Below the pieces are notes generated by a model, which was not told where the DNA came from, made no database searches, and saw nothing but the letters and a program-made list of their open reading frames with translations. Positions 1 through 9,300 of a stretch of 31,094 nt of DNA are shown here, in pieces; the first letter of the stretch is position 1, and each line of letters opens with the position of its first letter. The position numbers were made by a program, and so were the translations under genes. The stretch comes from JAYZDF01 sp036337945 (GTDB taxonomy: Bacteria > Myxococcota > Kuafuiibacteriia > Kuafuiibacteriales > Kuafuiibacteriaceae), in assembly GCA_036337945.1 (NCBI GenBank), contig JAYZDF010000060.1, positions 1 through 31,094 of the forward strand. The letters are read 5' to 3'.

Positions 1-2
1 TT

Positions 3-332
3 GATGACGGGGTAACCTCACCCAATAAACGTTTCGTTGGTGCAGACGCATCTCTCCTATTTGACGCAAGTGGAAATCCAGCAGTTGCGTATCAGGATTC
101 CAGCAATATTGATCTAATTTACGCGCGTAAAACGGCAACCTCGACCGCCTGGTCGACCGAAGTTCTCTACGGCGGCCCGATGAGCATGGAACTGATGGGT
201 ACGGCGTCAGGCTTTTATATCTCTCAGGGAAGAAGAAATAACACCGCCTATATCTCAAACGTAGACGTGGATTTTTCTGAAGAAGGCGCCCTCCTACTCA
301 ACTTGACAGTCCTCTCGAAAGACCTGAACTAG
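3..332 (+). CDS. C-terminal end of a secreted repeat protein (5' truncated)
   Basis: An open frame runs in from the left edge (codons starting at position 3) to TAG at 330-332, giving 109 residues. It contains segments such as SLLFDASGNPAVAYQDSS followed by DLIYARK, the pattern of repeated beta-propeller-like (sialidase-like) units in large secreted proteins of Myxococcota, where one strand reports data and the next reads 'GNPxVAYxD'. The last 40 residues are polar with no membrane segment or obvious sorting signal. The start and most of the protein lie outside the window. The frame has no in-frame stop and reads as sensible protein. The family assignment rests on the short motif only. It ends 130 bases before the ABC operon and is probably a separate transcription unit. 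Confidence 0.6.
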   Translation, partial: DDGVTSPNKRFVGADASLLFDASGNPAVAYQDSSNIDLIYARKTATSTAWSTEVLYGGPMSMELMGTASGFYISQGRRNNTAYISNVDVDFSEEGALLLNLTVLSKDLN

Positions 333-438
333 ACGTACTCACAATAAACCCAGACAAAATCATCAAATACGCACATAATCCTTCGTTTTACGGCAGGTAG
401 AGCTTGACTCCTCGATCGATAAATCCCATTTTTTCGGC

Positions 439-451
439 GGTCGTCACGACC
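439..451. promoter_or_regulatory. Perfect short palindrome just before the ABC operon
   Basis: GGTCGT-C-ACGACC is a perfect 6-bp inverted repeat with one central base, ending 11 bases before the ATG of the ABC ATPase gene, where a Shine-Dalgarno sequence would be expected; none is obvious. A TTGACT box at 404-409 lies upstream, with only a poor -10 (CATTTT) at 17-base spacing. The palindrome could be an operator or a small hairpin covering the start. This is inference from symmetry alone. Confidence 0.3.
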
Positions 452-462
452 TCGCTGTCCGA

Positions 463-1182
463 ATGATTGAAATCAAAAATCTAACCAAAAGATATCGTGA
501 GCATGTCGCCGTTTCCGATATAAGCTTTTCGGTAAAAAAAGGAGAAATCGTTGGGTTTCTGGGTCCAAACGGCGCTGGAAAATCAACGACCATGCGCATT
601 CTAGTTGGTTGCATGCCCGCAACCTCTGGCACCGTTACCGTCGACGGAATAGATGTTTTTGATTCCCCGCTTGAAACAAAAAAGAAGATTGGTTATCTGC
701 CTGAGATTCCACCGGTTTACCTTGATATGACCGTCAGGGAGTATTTGGCATTTGTGGGGCGTTTGAAGAAAGCAGGTCGTGGAAGAGCATTGAAAGCGGA
801 AGTCGAGCGAGTGGCAACACTGGCCGGTGTAGATCATATTCTGCCTCGCCTGATTCGAAATGTATCGAAAGGCTACCGCCAAAGGGTGGGTCTGGCTCAG
901 GCCCTCATAAATGATCCAGAAGTTCTTATTCTAGACGAACCCACAGTCGGTCTGGACCCAATTCAGATAGAGCAAGTCAGAAAGCTTATTTTGGAACTCG
1001 GAAACTCAGGACGCCATACGATTATCTTGTCGACCCACATACTGAGCGAAGTCAAAGCGACATGTGACCGAATCGTAATGATTGCTCATGGCAAAATTGC
1101 CGCCGACGCAAAAATTGAAGACTTAGAACGAGAGCACGACGCACCGCTTGAGCAGATATTTACCCAACTTGCGATGGCGTAG
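463..1182 (+). CDS. ABC transporter ATP-binding protein, GldA-like
   Basis: A 239-residue cytoplasmic nucleotide-binding subunit. Visible motifs: Walker A GPNGAGKST (residues 34-42), a Glu in place of the Q-loop Gln (PEIPP, near 81, common in this subclass), the variant signature VSKGYRQR (134-141), Walker B VLILDEP (154-160), D-loop GLDP and H-loop His192 (STHIL). The SKGYRQR signature is typical of the GldA/NatA-type ABC-2 exporter ATPases. It is the first gene of a five-gene operon; the permease ATG follows 12 bases after the stop, with an AGGAG overlapping this stop. It should power the membrane complex made by the next two or three genes. The substrate is unknown. In Bacteroidetes the Gld homologues are linked to gliding, but that role cannot be assumed here. 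Confidence 0.93.
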   Translation: MIEIKNLTKRYREHVAVSDISFSVKKGEIVGFLGPNGAGKSTTMRILVGCMPATSGTVTVDGIDVFDSPLETKKKIGYLPEIPPVYLDMTVREYLAFVGRLKKAGRGRALKAEVERVATLAGVDHILPRLIRNVSKGYRQRVGLAQALINDPEVLILDEPTVGLDPIQIEQVRKLILELGNSGRHTIILSTHILSEVKATCDRIVMIAHGKIAADAKIEDLEREHDAPLEQIFTQLAMA

Positions 1183-1194
1183 GAGAGCAAAGGG

Positions 1195-1983
1195 ATGAAC
1201 TTTATCGCAATTGCTCGAAAGGAGCTCAATATCTACTTTTCCACTGTCATAGCTTACGCTGGTTTTGGCGCGTTTGCATTTCTGATGGGTCTTCTCTTCG
1301 TTGGTCAACTCAACCGATACCAACTTTCAACCCAATATATGTTGAGTCGGCAGCAACCTGAACTCCTCGAACGATTGAATTTCAATGATGAAATTATCAC
1401 GCCTATTTTATCGACGGGAATTTGGATGTTCCTCTTTTTTGTCCCATTTTTAACTATGAAGCTCTTCGCTGAAGAAAAGAGCAACCGCACCTTTGAGCTA
1501 CTCATGAGTGCACCCATCCGAACCATAGACCTCATTTTAGGTAAATTTTTCGCCGTCAGTGTATTGATGATAGTGATGTCAGCGATTCCGCTAATATTTC
1601 CATTGATACTCCACGTATACGGCACCGGAGCTAATGGTAGTGGCGTCGAGTGGGCACCTGTATGGAGTGGGACCATCGTCGTATTTTTGCTGGGACTCAT
1701 GTTTTGCAGTCTGGGAATGCTTTTCTCATCACTCACTGAATCTCAGATTGTTGCGGCGCTTCTAACCTTCGCTGCGTTACTCATCAGTTTCATGCTTCCC
1801 ATCCTTGCCACCCGATTAGAAGGGAATTGGCGAGAGCTTATTGAGTTTGTTGCACCAGCCACTCACGTGCGACGGGGACTTCAAGGGCGTCTTTTCTTAG
1901 AGGACTTTGTTTTCTTCGCCACCACAATCTTCACCTTCTTGTTCCTGACCCATCGAGTCGTGGAATCCCACCGCTGGAGATAA
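1195..1983 (+). CDS. ABC-2 type permease, GldF-like
   Basis: A 262-residue integral membrane protein with about six hydrophobic segments (roughly residues 14-37, 70-90, 113-141, 158-180, 184-206, 238-254). The cytoplasmic stretch FAEEKSNRTFELLMSAPI (91-108) is the hallmark of ABC-2 permeases next to Gld-type ATPases. It starts at ATG with AGGAG at 1181-1185. It lies between the ATPase and the GldG-like gene; the next GTG start is 3 bases after its stop, so translation is probably coupled. It should form the channel with the upstream ATPase. The substrate is not predictable from the sequence. Confidence 0.9.
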   Translation: MNFIAIARKELNIYFSTVIAYAGFGAFAFLMGLLFVGQLNRYQLSTQYMLSRQQPELLERLNFNDEIITPILSTGIWMFLFFVPFLTMKLFAEEKSNRTFELLMSAPIRTIDLILGKFFAVSVLMIVMSAIPLIFPLILHVYGTGANGSGVEWAPVWSGTIVVFLLGLMFCSLGMLFSSLTESQIVAALLTFAALLISFMLPILATRLEGNWRELIEFVAPATHVRRGLQGRLFLEDFVFFATTIFTFLFLTHRVVESHRWR

Positions 1984-1986
1984 GTC

Positions 1987-3597
1987 GTGAGTACCGAACC
2001 TATTCAGGCCAAGTCCCAAGAAGGAAAGCTAGAGGAAATATCCGTATTATCAACCATCGGGTTGATCGTCGGAGTGCTGGGTATGAGCTCCGCTATTTTT
2101 GGGGTCGCAGTCTATGCGATTATTCCAAGTGCTACGCAGATAACTTTGATCAACTTGTTATTTGCCGGTGCAGCCCTGCTCTTTTACGGCATAACCAATT
2201 GGTCCAAGCTTACTAGAGTCGCTTCTGGACGTTCAACCCCGCTTGTTGTTCTTGAAGTTGTTCTCATTATTGGCGTCCTTCTCACAACGATAGCCATTAA
2301 CTACTTTTCTCGGCAATCTAGCCAAGAGTGGGACCTCACTCGAGACCGACTATACACACTCCAAGAGCAATCTCTTGAGGTCATTAAACGACTTGAGACC
2401 GACATTCAAATTATTGGTGTTTACCAACCAAACGATAATCGACGAGCTCAGCTGCAAGAACTCGTGGACCTTTATCAAAAAGAAAGCGCAAGGATCTCAC
2501 TGAAGTTCTTGAATCCAGTGAGCATCACACCGGCCGAGTCCAAGAAGTACAGTCTCGGCACGAGCGAACTAAGAATCGTCATAGAGAGTGGTTCAGGGAG
2601 ACAAGTGAAGATCTCGGCTGCACGAGAAGAAGATATCACTAATGGTCTCATTCAAGTCGCGGAACGCCCCGAGAGAAAAGTCTACTTCCTCACTGGTCAC
2701 CGCGAAGGTGCGATGGACGACAGTAAATCTAAAACCGGTTTCCAACGCGCAGCACAAGACCTCATCGATGATGGCTATACAGTAGAAAGTCTCAACCTAA
2801 GCGACAAAGATAGTCTCCCCAAGGATGCAACGACCTTGGTCGTCGCAGGTGCTCGAGACCGATTTTTGCCAAACGAAGTTCAGACAATTCATGCTTGGCT
2901 AAAACGCGGAGGTCGTGTTTTCTTCTTGCTTGAAGCCGGTATCGAAAACGGACTTGAAGCTATATTCAGACCCTTCGGTGTAGATGTTGGAGACAATCTG
3001 ATTATTGATCCCAATCCGGCCTCCCGAGCTTTAGGATTTTCGAGAGGAGACGCACCTATCGTCAATCGGTTCGAGCAACATCCCATTACCAATCCGTTAC
3101 AAGGAACCACGGTCCTATTCTATTGGGTCCGAAGTGTCGCGCCTAGGATGGGCCTTGCACGAATTGAGGCCTCTACCCTTATTCAAACCAGTGAAACCAG
3201 TTGGGGAGAGACGAAGTATGCTGCTGGAGAGGACGTCGAACTTGACGATGAAGACATTCCAGGGCCGGTTCCAATCGCGATAGCTGTCACCAAAAAAACG
3301 ACAACAATTCCCAATAGAATAAGCGAAGAAGCCCGCTTGGTTGTCATCGGAGACAGTAGTTTTGCGACCAATAATTTTTACTCGGAAGGGGCCAATGCGG
3401 ACCTATTCAACAATACGGTCAATTGGCTCTCGGGAGATGAAAGTAAAATCACCATTCGACCAAGACGTCGTGGTGCCTCCCGAATTCCTCTAACGGAGCA
3501 ACAGCATGCGGGGATTGTGTTCTTCTCGGTGAACTTGTTGCCCCTTCTCATTGTGGGCGCAGGACTGTCTGTATGGGCAATTCGTAGAAGGAAGTAA
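1987..3597 (+). CDS. GldG-family ABC transporter-associated membrane protein
   Basis: A 536-residue protein with three N-terminal membrane segments (about 21-46, 52-70, 85-107), a large extracytoplasmic domain opening with WDLTRDRLYTLQEQS (115-129), and a C-terminal membrane segment ending in RRRK. This is the layout of GldG-like/ABC-type uncharacterised transport auxiliary proteins (DUF4350/GldG IFT52-like fold). The internal VYFLTGHREG and VVAGARDRFLP segments fit the Rossmann-like domain of that family. The GTG start lies 3 bases after the permease stop. Its TAA overlaps the next ATG by one base (TAATG), so the products are probably made in stoichiometric amounts and form one complex with the ABC transporter. 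Confidence 0.88.
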   Translation: MSTEPIQAKSQEGKLEEISVLSTIGLIVGVLGMSSAIFGVAVYAIIPSATQITLINLLFAGAALLFYGITNWSKLTRVASGRSTPLVVLEVVLIIGVLLTTIAINYFSRQSSQEWDLTRDRLYTLQEQSLEVIKRLETDIQIIGVYQPNDNRRAQLQELVDLYQKESARISLKFLNPVSITPAESKKYSLGTSELRIVIESGSGRQVKISAAREEDITNGLIQVAERPERKVYFLTGHREGAMDDSKSKTGFQRAAQDLIDDGYTVESLNLSDKDSLPKDATTLVVAGARDRFLPNEVQTIHAWLKRGGRVFFLLEAGIENGLEAIFRPFGVDVGDNLIIDPNPASRALGFSRGDAPIVNRFEQHPITNPLQGTTVLFYWVRSVAPRMGLARIEASTLIQTSETSWGETKYAAGEDVELDDEDIPGPVPIAIAVTKKTTTIPNRISEEARLVVIGDSSFATNNFYSEGANADLFNNTVNWLSGDESKITIRPRRRGASRIPLTEQQHAGIVFFSVNLLPLLIVGAGLSVWAIRRRK

Positions 3598-4991
3598 TGA
3601 AGCGGGTCAAAAAAGCGCTCTTGTCTTCTAGTTTAGTGCTCGTAATCGGAGCAGGTGCTGGAGCGTACGCATGGTTCGAAGGTTATAAAAAAAATCAAAA
3701 GCTGGAGTCCCAAGCAGAACAAGACAAAAGGCTCTTTTCTTTCGGCAGAATACATCTTGCTCGAATTGAACTCAAAAACGAGCACGGACTGTTCGTGTTC
3801 GAAAAAAACGACAATCACGACTGGATTATCACTTCACCCATTAGTTGGCCTGCGCATCAGGACGTGGTGAATCAAATCGCTGATCAGATGGCCGCTATCA
3901 AGTCCCACGTCGATATAACGAACGATGCCTCACAAGAACAGCTGCAGCAATACGGCATAAGTAAACCCACTGTTTCCGTCTCAGTAACTCGGAAAAACGG
4001 CGAACAATATGAACTAAGGGTTGGACTCAAACACAATTTTGAAAACGGTTACTACATCAGTGATCAAGACCAGAAACGAATTGGTTTAGCTCCCGCCCAC
4101 TTTTATGACCTATTCACACGAGCCCTGGATTCCTTTCGAGCCAAGCACGCTCTTCCGTATAGAAGTGACCTCATTACCAGAATCAACATCCAAAAACACG
4201 ACCAACCCAAAGTAACGCTCGAAAAGAAAGACAAAGCCTGGTTTGTAAACGAGAAACCCGCGGATTTTACTGTGATGAGTAAGTTTCTCATGATTCTTAC
4301 TCGAGACCTTCGCGTAGAGAACTTTGAGACAGATGACTTTGACGTGACATCAAAAGAGCAGCGCAAGCTCTATGGATTCGAACCTGAATCATTCAAACTC
4401 GAAGTTGCTTTGAGCGATGCAAAAACAGTGCAAACGTGGATAAGTCAGACACCGGATGCTCTCGGTGAACGAGGACCTTTCCTACATGTCGTTGGGACAA
4501 ATTCCGTAGTGAGAATCTATGAGAATTTTTTGTCAGATATCGACAAGGACGCATATACCTTTCGTGACCGCAGCATAAGTCGCTTTGACCGAGATGCTGT
4601 TAAGTCAATCAAACTGAAATATTCGTCCGGAAAGAGTTCACAACTCGTCAAGAAAGGTGAAGACTGGGTGTTCGAAGGATCTAGCCAAAAAAAAGCAAAA
4701 CCATGGAGAGTCGACACTCTGGTGATGAAGTTTTCCCGTTTGAGCTCGGATGAAATTGTGACTGAGGCCGCCACGAAAGACGAAATATCCCGTTGGCAAC
4801 TGACTAACCCAATCCATCAACTCACATTCCTAGACGCAAATAACCAGGTCCTTGGAGACGTTCATATCGGCAAGCGGCGAGACGAAAATCATGTGTTTCT
4901 TCGATCAGGGAACAGTGACCGAGTAGACGTCATCTCTATAGAAAGCTTAGCTGGACTTCCGGACTCGGATGCGTCCCTAGCCACCGAGTAA
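3597..4991 (+). CDS. DUF4340 domain membrane-anchored protein
   Basis: A 464-residue protein with an N-terminal basic stretch and one membrane anchor (residues 8-27), then a hydrophilic, probably periplasmic body. The body has repeated W-x-(I/V)-x-P or WxVxEKP-like beta-rich units (DWIITSPISWPA, AWFVNEKPAD, DWVFEG), as in DUF4340 proteins, which regularly follow gldG-like genes. The ATG overlaps the upstream stop by one base. The biochemical role of DUF4340 is not established; gene order argues it is a subunit or partner of the Gld-like ABC complex. The gene ends two bases before the rhomboid gene. Confidence 0.85.
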   Translation: MKRVKKALLSSSLVLVIGAGAGAYAWFEGYKKNQKLESQAEQDKRLFSFGRIHLARIELKNEHGLFVFEKNDNHDWIITSPISWPAHQDVVNQIADQMAAIKSHVDITNDASQEQLQQYGISKPTVSVSVTRKNGEQYELRVGLKHNFENGYYISDQDQKRIGLAPAHFYDLFTRALDSFRAKHALPYRSDLITRINIQKHDQPKVTLEKKDKAWFVNEKPADFTVMSKFLMILTRDLRVENFETDDFDVTSKEQRKLYGFEPESFKLEVALSDAKTVQTWISQTPDALGERGPFLHVVGTNSVVRIYENFLSDIDKDAYTFRDRSISRFDRDAVKSIKLKYSSGKSSQLVKKGEDWVFEGSSQKKAKPWRVDTLVMKFSRLSSDEIVTEAATKDEISRWQLTNPIHQLTFLDANNQVLGDVHIGKRRDENHVFLRSGNSDRVDVISIESLAGLPDSDASLATE

Positions 4992-4993
4992 TT

Positions 4994-6121
4994 ATGGCTG
5001 AAAAACACGAGACGAAGACATGTCCAAATTGTGATGCGCTCATAACGCCACAGCTGGATTATTGTCGGCAGTGCGGGACGTACTTACACGGTACAGCTTT
5101 AGAAGGATGGATATTTCAGAATCTTCTTGGAGGATATATGAGCGGCTCTCCCGGAACCGCATTATTATGTATCCTTATTATTTTATACTACGCCCTGATG
5201 ACCGTTCTTGCAGGCGTTGATTCTTTTCTGGGCTTCACGAGCTACTCGCTGATCCAGCTCGGAGCAACTCACGGGCCGAGCATTATGCAAGGTCAGTATT
5301 GGCGTTTTGTCACCAGTATTTTTGGACATCATGATCTTCTTCACATCGCCTTGAACCTCTGGTGCCTGGTCACGGTCGGCCCGATTGTCGAGAAAATCTT
5401 CGACCGAAAAAAAATGATTATTCTTTACCTTGTGACAGGTGCCCTCTCCATGGTGACGAGTCACGTTTGGTATGTCATTGTTCAAGGTGGACCGGCTACA
5501 GCTGTCGTGTCAGCCGGTGCTTCAGGTGCCGTTTGCGGAATGATCGGCGCCGCATGGTTTGGAGCCAGGCGTCTCGGGAATGAAGCAAGAGATATTGCTG
5601 ATGGCATGAAACGCTGGGCGATTCTCATGGCGGTCTGGGGCTTTTTTGTACCCGGTATCAACAATGCAGCCCACTTTGGTGGCTTTGCTTTTGGTGCGGC
5701 GCTCGCCCAATTTGTTCCACTCGGACTAGCTCAAACTGTTCAGGTCCAGCGCGGTTTATCGGTTCTAACTTTTGGGTTAGTGGGAGGCTTTTTATTTTGT
5801 TGTTTCCTAATGCTGAAAAATCTTCACGGCTTCCCTGCGAGTTTTGAAGACGATATGCAGCCTCGAGCCATTTTCGGGCAAGTGTACTCAGATGGCGCAG
5901 CTACCGATTATTCTGCTCAAGCGCGATACCTAAGAGAATGCCAAGAACTCTTACGAACGGACAATATCGAAAAAGCGATTCACGTTTGCGAAGTCAATGC
6001 ACGACTCAACCATCGAATCCCGCAGAGCTACATTTTTCTTTCGATTCTTGTTGAGCAGCAAGGAAACTCAAAAAAAGCGGACCGTCTGAAGCAGATCGCA
6101 CGGCGTATGGTCGCTCACTGA
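4994..6121 (+). CDS. Rhomboid intramembrane serine protease with N-terminal zinc ribbon
   Basis: A 375-residue protein in three parts. An N-terminal zinc ribbon has Cys10, Cys13, Cys24 and Cys27. A rhomboid membrane domain carries the HxxxN motif (His117-Asn121), the catalytic GASG (Ser177) and the second catalytic residue His227 in NNAAHFGG, so both dyad residues are present. The C-terminal soluble tail (about 285-375) has ARYLRECQELLRTDNIEKA-like helical pairs resembling TPR repeats. Rhomboids cut substrates within or near membrane helices. The gene begins two bases after the DUF4340 gene, so it is probably the last gene of the ABC operon and may process or control one of its membrane partners (inference). 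The zinc ribbon suggests a cytoplasmic N-terminus. Confidence 0.92.
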   Translation: MAEKHETKTCPNCDALITPQLDYCRQCGTYLHGTALEGWIFQNLLGGYMSGSPGTALLCILIILYYALMTVLAGVDSFLGFTSYSLIQLGATHGPSIMQGQYWRFVTSIFGHHDLLHIALNLWCLVTVGPIVEKIFDRKKMIILYLVTGALSMVTSHVWYVIVQGGPATAVVSAGASGAVCGMIGAAWFGARRLGNEARDIADGMKRWAILMAVWGFFVPGINNAAHFGGFAFGAALAQFVPLGLAQTVQVQRGLSVLTFGLVGGFLFCCFLMLKNLHGFPASFEDDMQPRAIFGQVYSDGAATDYSAQARYLRECQELLRTDNIEKAIHVCEVNARLNHRIPQSYIFLSILVEQQGNSKKADRLKQIARRMVAH

Positions 6122-6334
6122 CGAAACCAAACGAAAACATCACCGTATCTCACTCGACAATACTTTTAGGCACACTGACTTACCCAAAAAGCATTCATTG
6201 CACACTGATGAACGGGGGAACTTCATGCTTCGCCTCTGAACTAGGGGATACGTTAAGCTGTTCAACCCTTGCGGAGATCCCGTTTTCTGCCCTTTGCTAG
6301 ACCATTTTTATACGTCAGATTAGTATGGGAGACG

Positions 6335-9300
6335 GTGGGTTTTGATAAATATTTAGGGCAAAACATAGCGCTCTTCGCAATCATTCTATTTATTTTGGGT
6401 ACCGGATGTGACGAGGCCGGGGTGCCGACACTCGGTGGATCTTTTGGAGGAGACGCCGGCGGCCGCGAAGCGGTCCTCTGCGACAACACTGCGGCGAAGC
6501 CGTGCCCCGAAGGTCTAGAATGCGTCAGCGGTATCTGTATTGAACCTGTCAGTGAACCGGTCGATGCTGGTCCTCCGCGTCGAGGAAATATCGAAGTTTC
6601 GCCCGAAGCCGTTGATTTCGGAGCATTCGATTTTGGCACCGTAATCGAACGCCGTATCACCATCAAAAACATTGGTGACGCAGAGCTTTTTCTCCTCGAG
6701 GTCGCGCTGGAAAATGATCCCGTAAGTGAGTTTGCCACCGAAGTCGCCGAAGCCCTTCCCGTCGGACTGCAACCTGGCGACGCAGTAGCTGTTCGCATTG
6801 TTTATACACCTCGTGACGGAACCGCAGATAGCGCCCAGCTTCGCATCGTCTCCGACGACATTGATCAGCCGACTATCAAAATTCCACTGACTGCTGAATT
6901 CAAAGGGACAAGTGAAATTGCAGTCGTCGATGATCCTCGAAGAAATGACCCCGAAAAACAGATCATCGATTTCGGCCAAATACCGGTGGGAGAATCAAGA
7001 ACACTTACGATCTATGCCAAGAATATTGGGGCAGGATACTCACTTCTCGAAATAAGTGACGTACGAACAGAACCTAACCCAAGCTTAGTCTTCGATGTGG
7101 AAACCTCATCCTCGTCGCCAACCTACCTAAATCGTTTCCGTACGTTAGCAATTTGTGAATCCACGGGCGTGTGCCCAGAAGGAGCGCAGTGCGTCGATGG
7201 TGTCTGTATCCAGGCCAATGGTGCACCCATCGACACTTTAGCGATAAACGTCACATTCACGCCTCAAGTTGAAGGAATGGTGCAAGAGACATTGGTGATT
7301 GCCAATAATGAGTCAGATGGCGACGAAGCGCCCCGGACAATTGAACTCATCGGCGAAGGTACATATGCACACTTATTAGTATCTCCGGATCCTATTGACC
7401 TTGGAACCGTATATATCGGATTTCCAAAGACCGTTAACGTAGCACTCGAAAACACAGGACTTGACCAACTCGATGTGAATCAGGTGTCCGTCAGCGACGC
7501 GAATCTCTTGGCGATTGCATTAACATCAACGCTGCCTACCTCCGTTGGTCCTGCTCAAGAATTGAACGTTGAGCTGACCGCGAGCAGTCCCTCGACTGGG
7601 CCAATTTCTGAAACGTTACAAGTAGTCTCCAGCGACCCCGATTTGCCAATAAGAGATATCCCAGTCACCGGAGAAGTCATTGAGGCGCCGTATATCGAAA
7701 CAAGCACAGGCGCCATCAATTTTGGCCACGTTCATATCTTCAGAAGTAATCCAGAATACATTGAACAAACCTTTTTCATCCGAAGCACCGGTGGCTCTCC
7801 GCTATCTATTACCGCTATGAATCTAAGTTCAGGAAACCAAGGACCCTTTGCGATTCTCCCTTCCGGATTCCCACCGCTCACGCCAGGAATTATCGCGCAA
7901 GTTGTCGTCCGCTATACTCCACGAACTCTTAGAACGCATAGCGATACTATCGTGATCACCAGCAATGATCCCATGCGGCCTAGAGTCGAAATTCCGCTCG
8001 CAGGCGTAGGCGTAGACCCAGAAATCGTAGTGCACAAATCGACGCCACCCACCATGCCCGCCAGTCCAATTGATTTTGGAACGGTCTATCGTCAAGCACG
8101 CTCCTCCGAGATAATTCTCTACGTCCAAAACAATGGTGTTGGTCCCTTATTTTTACGAGGTGTTCAGTATTCGGCAGGCTCAAGTTCTGATTTTGTCTTG
8201 TCTGGTACTCCACCCCTTCCTGCTACCCTACTTCCTGGAACGAGCAGCATTGCACTCACTCTCGAATACGCGCCCAGTGCTATTGGTTCGGATTCAGCAG
8301 CCATTGAGCTCTACACCAATGATCGAGATCAGCCTGTTACTACCGTCACTCTGTTGGGTGAAGGCGTCGGTTGTGCACCCAATACTTGGGATATAGACGG
8401 CGACCCGCATAACGCATGCGAATACAGCTGCGTTCAGGCTAGCCCACCCGTTGAAGTATGTAACGGAGGAGACGACAACTGTGACGGCGCTATCGATGAA
8501 GGCTTCGATATTGGCGTATCGTGCGACGGTTTCGGGCTATGCGGCGCTGGAGTGATTGAATGTGCAAATGGAGACTCAAGCCGCTCAACTTGCTCGACGA
8601 ACCCAGGACAATCTCAAGACGAAAGCACGGTCGAAGTTTGTAATTATCAAGATGACGATTGCGACACAGGAATCGACAATGGGTTCGACCTCAATATCGA
8701 CGTAGTCAATTGCGGTGCCTGTAACAATGTTTGTACAGCCACCCAAGCGGTCACCGCTTGTTCCGGCGGAAACTGCGAAATCGATAGTTGTCTTGGTAGC
8801 TTCAGAGACTGCAACACGGTTTACGCAGATGGGTGCGAAGTTGACGTTTTAACCAGCACGACCCACTGTAACGCCTGCGGTCGTAATTGCATTGTCGCCA
8901 ACGGTGTTCCTGAGTGTAATGTTGGACAATGCGAAATCTCGTCATGCAACATCGGTTACAACGATTGTAATCAAAACTACCAAGATGGTTGCGAAGCTAA
9001 TCTGAATACGGACGTAACGACCTGCGGAGACTGTAATACAGTCTGTACTGTCGCCAATGGCATTCCCGAATGTGATAGCGGCAACTGTGCCATCGCCGGA
9101 TGCGTTGCTCCCTGGGGAGATTGTAACGGCGGTTACGCCGATGGGTGTGAAATTAACACCAATACTTCGCTGACCCATTGTGGTGCCTGCAATAACCCAT
9201 GCACAATAGCTAACGGCACTCCCCTTTGCTCGAATGGTAGCTGCATCGTCGGAAGCTGTAACCCCGGATTTGCGGACTGTAACGGTGACCCAAGCGACGG

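Noticed and set aside
6122..6334. A terminator or promoter in the gap before the giant lipoprotein gene
   Set aside because: Only a 9-base direct repeat (GCACACTGA at 6170 and 6200) was seen. No stem followed by a T-run and no convincing promoter boxes were found.
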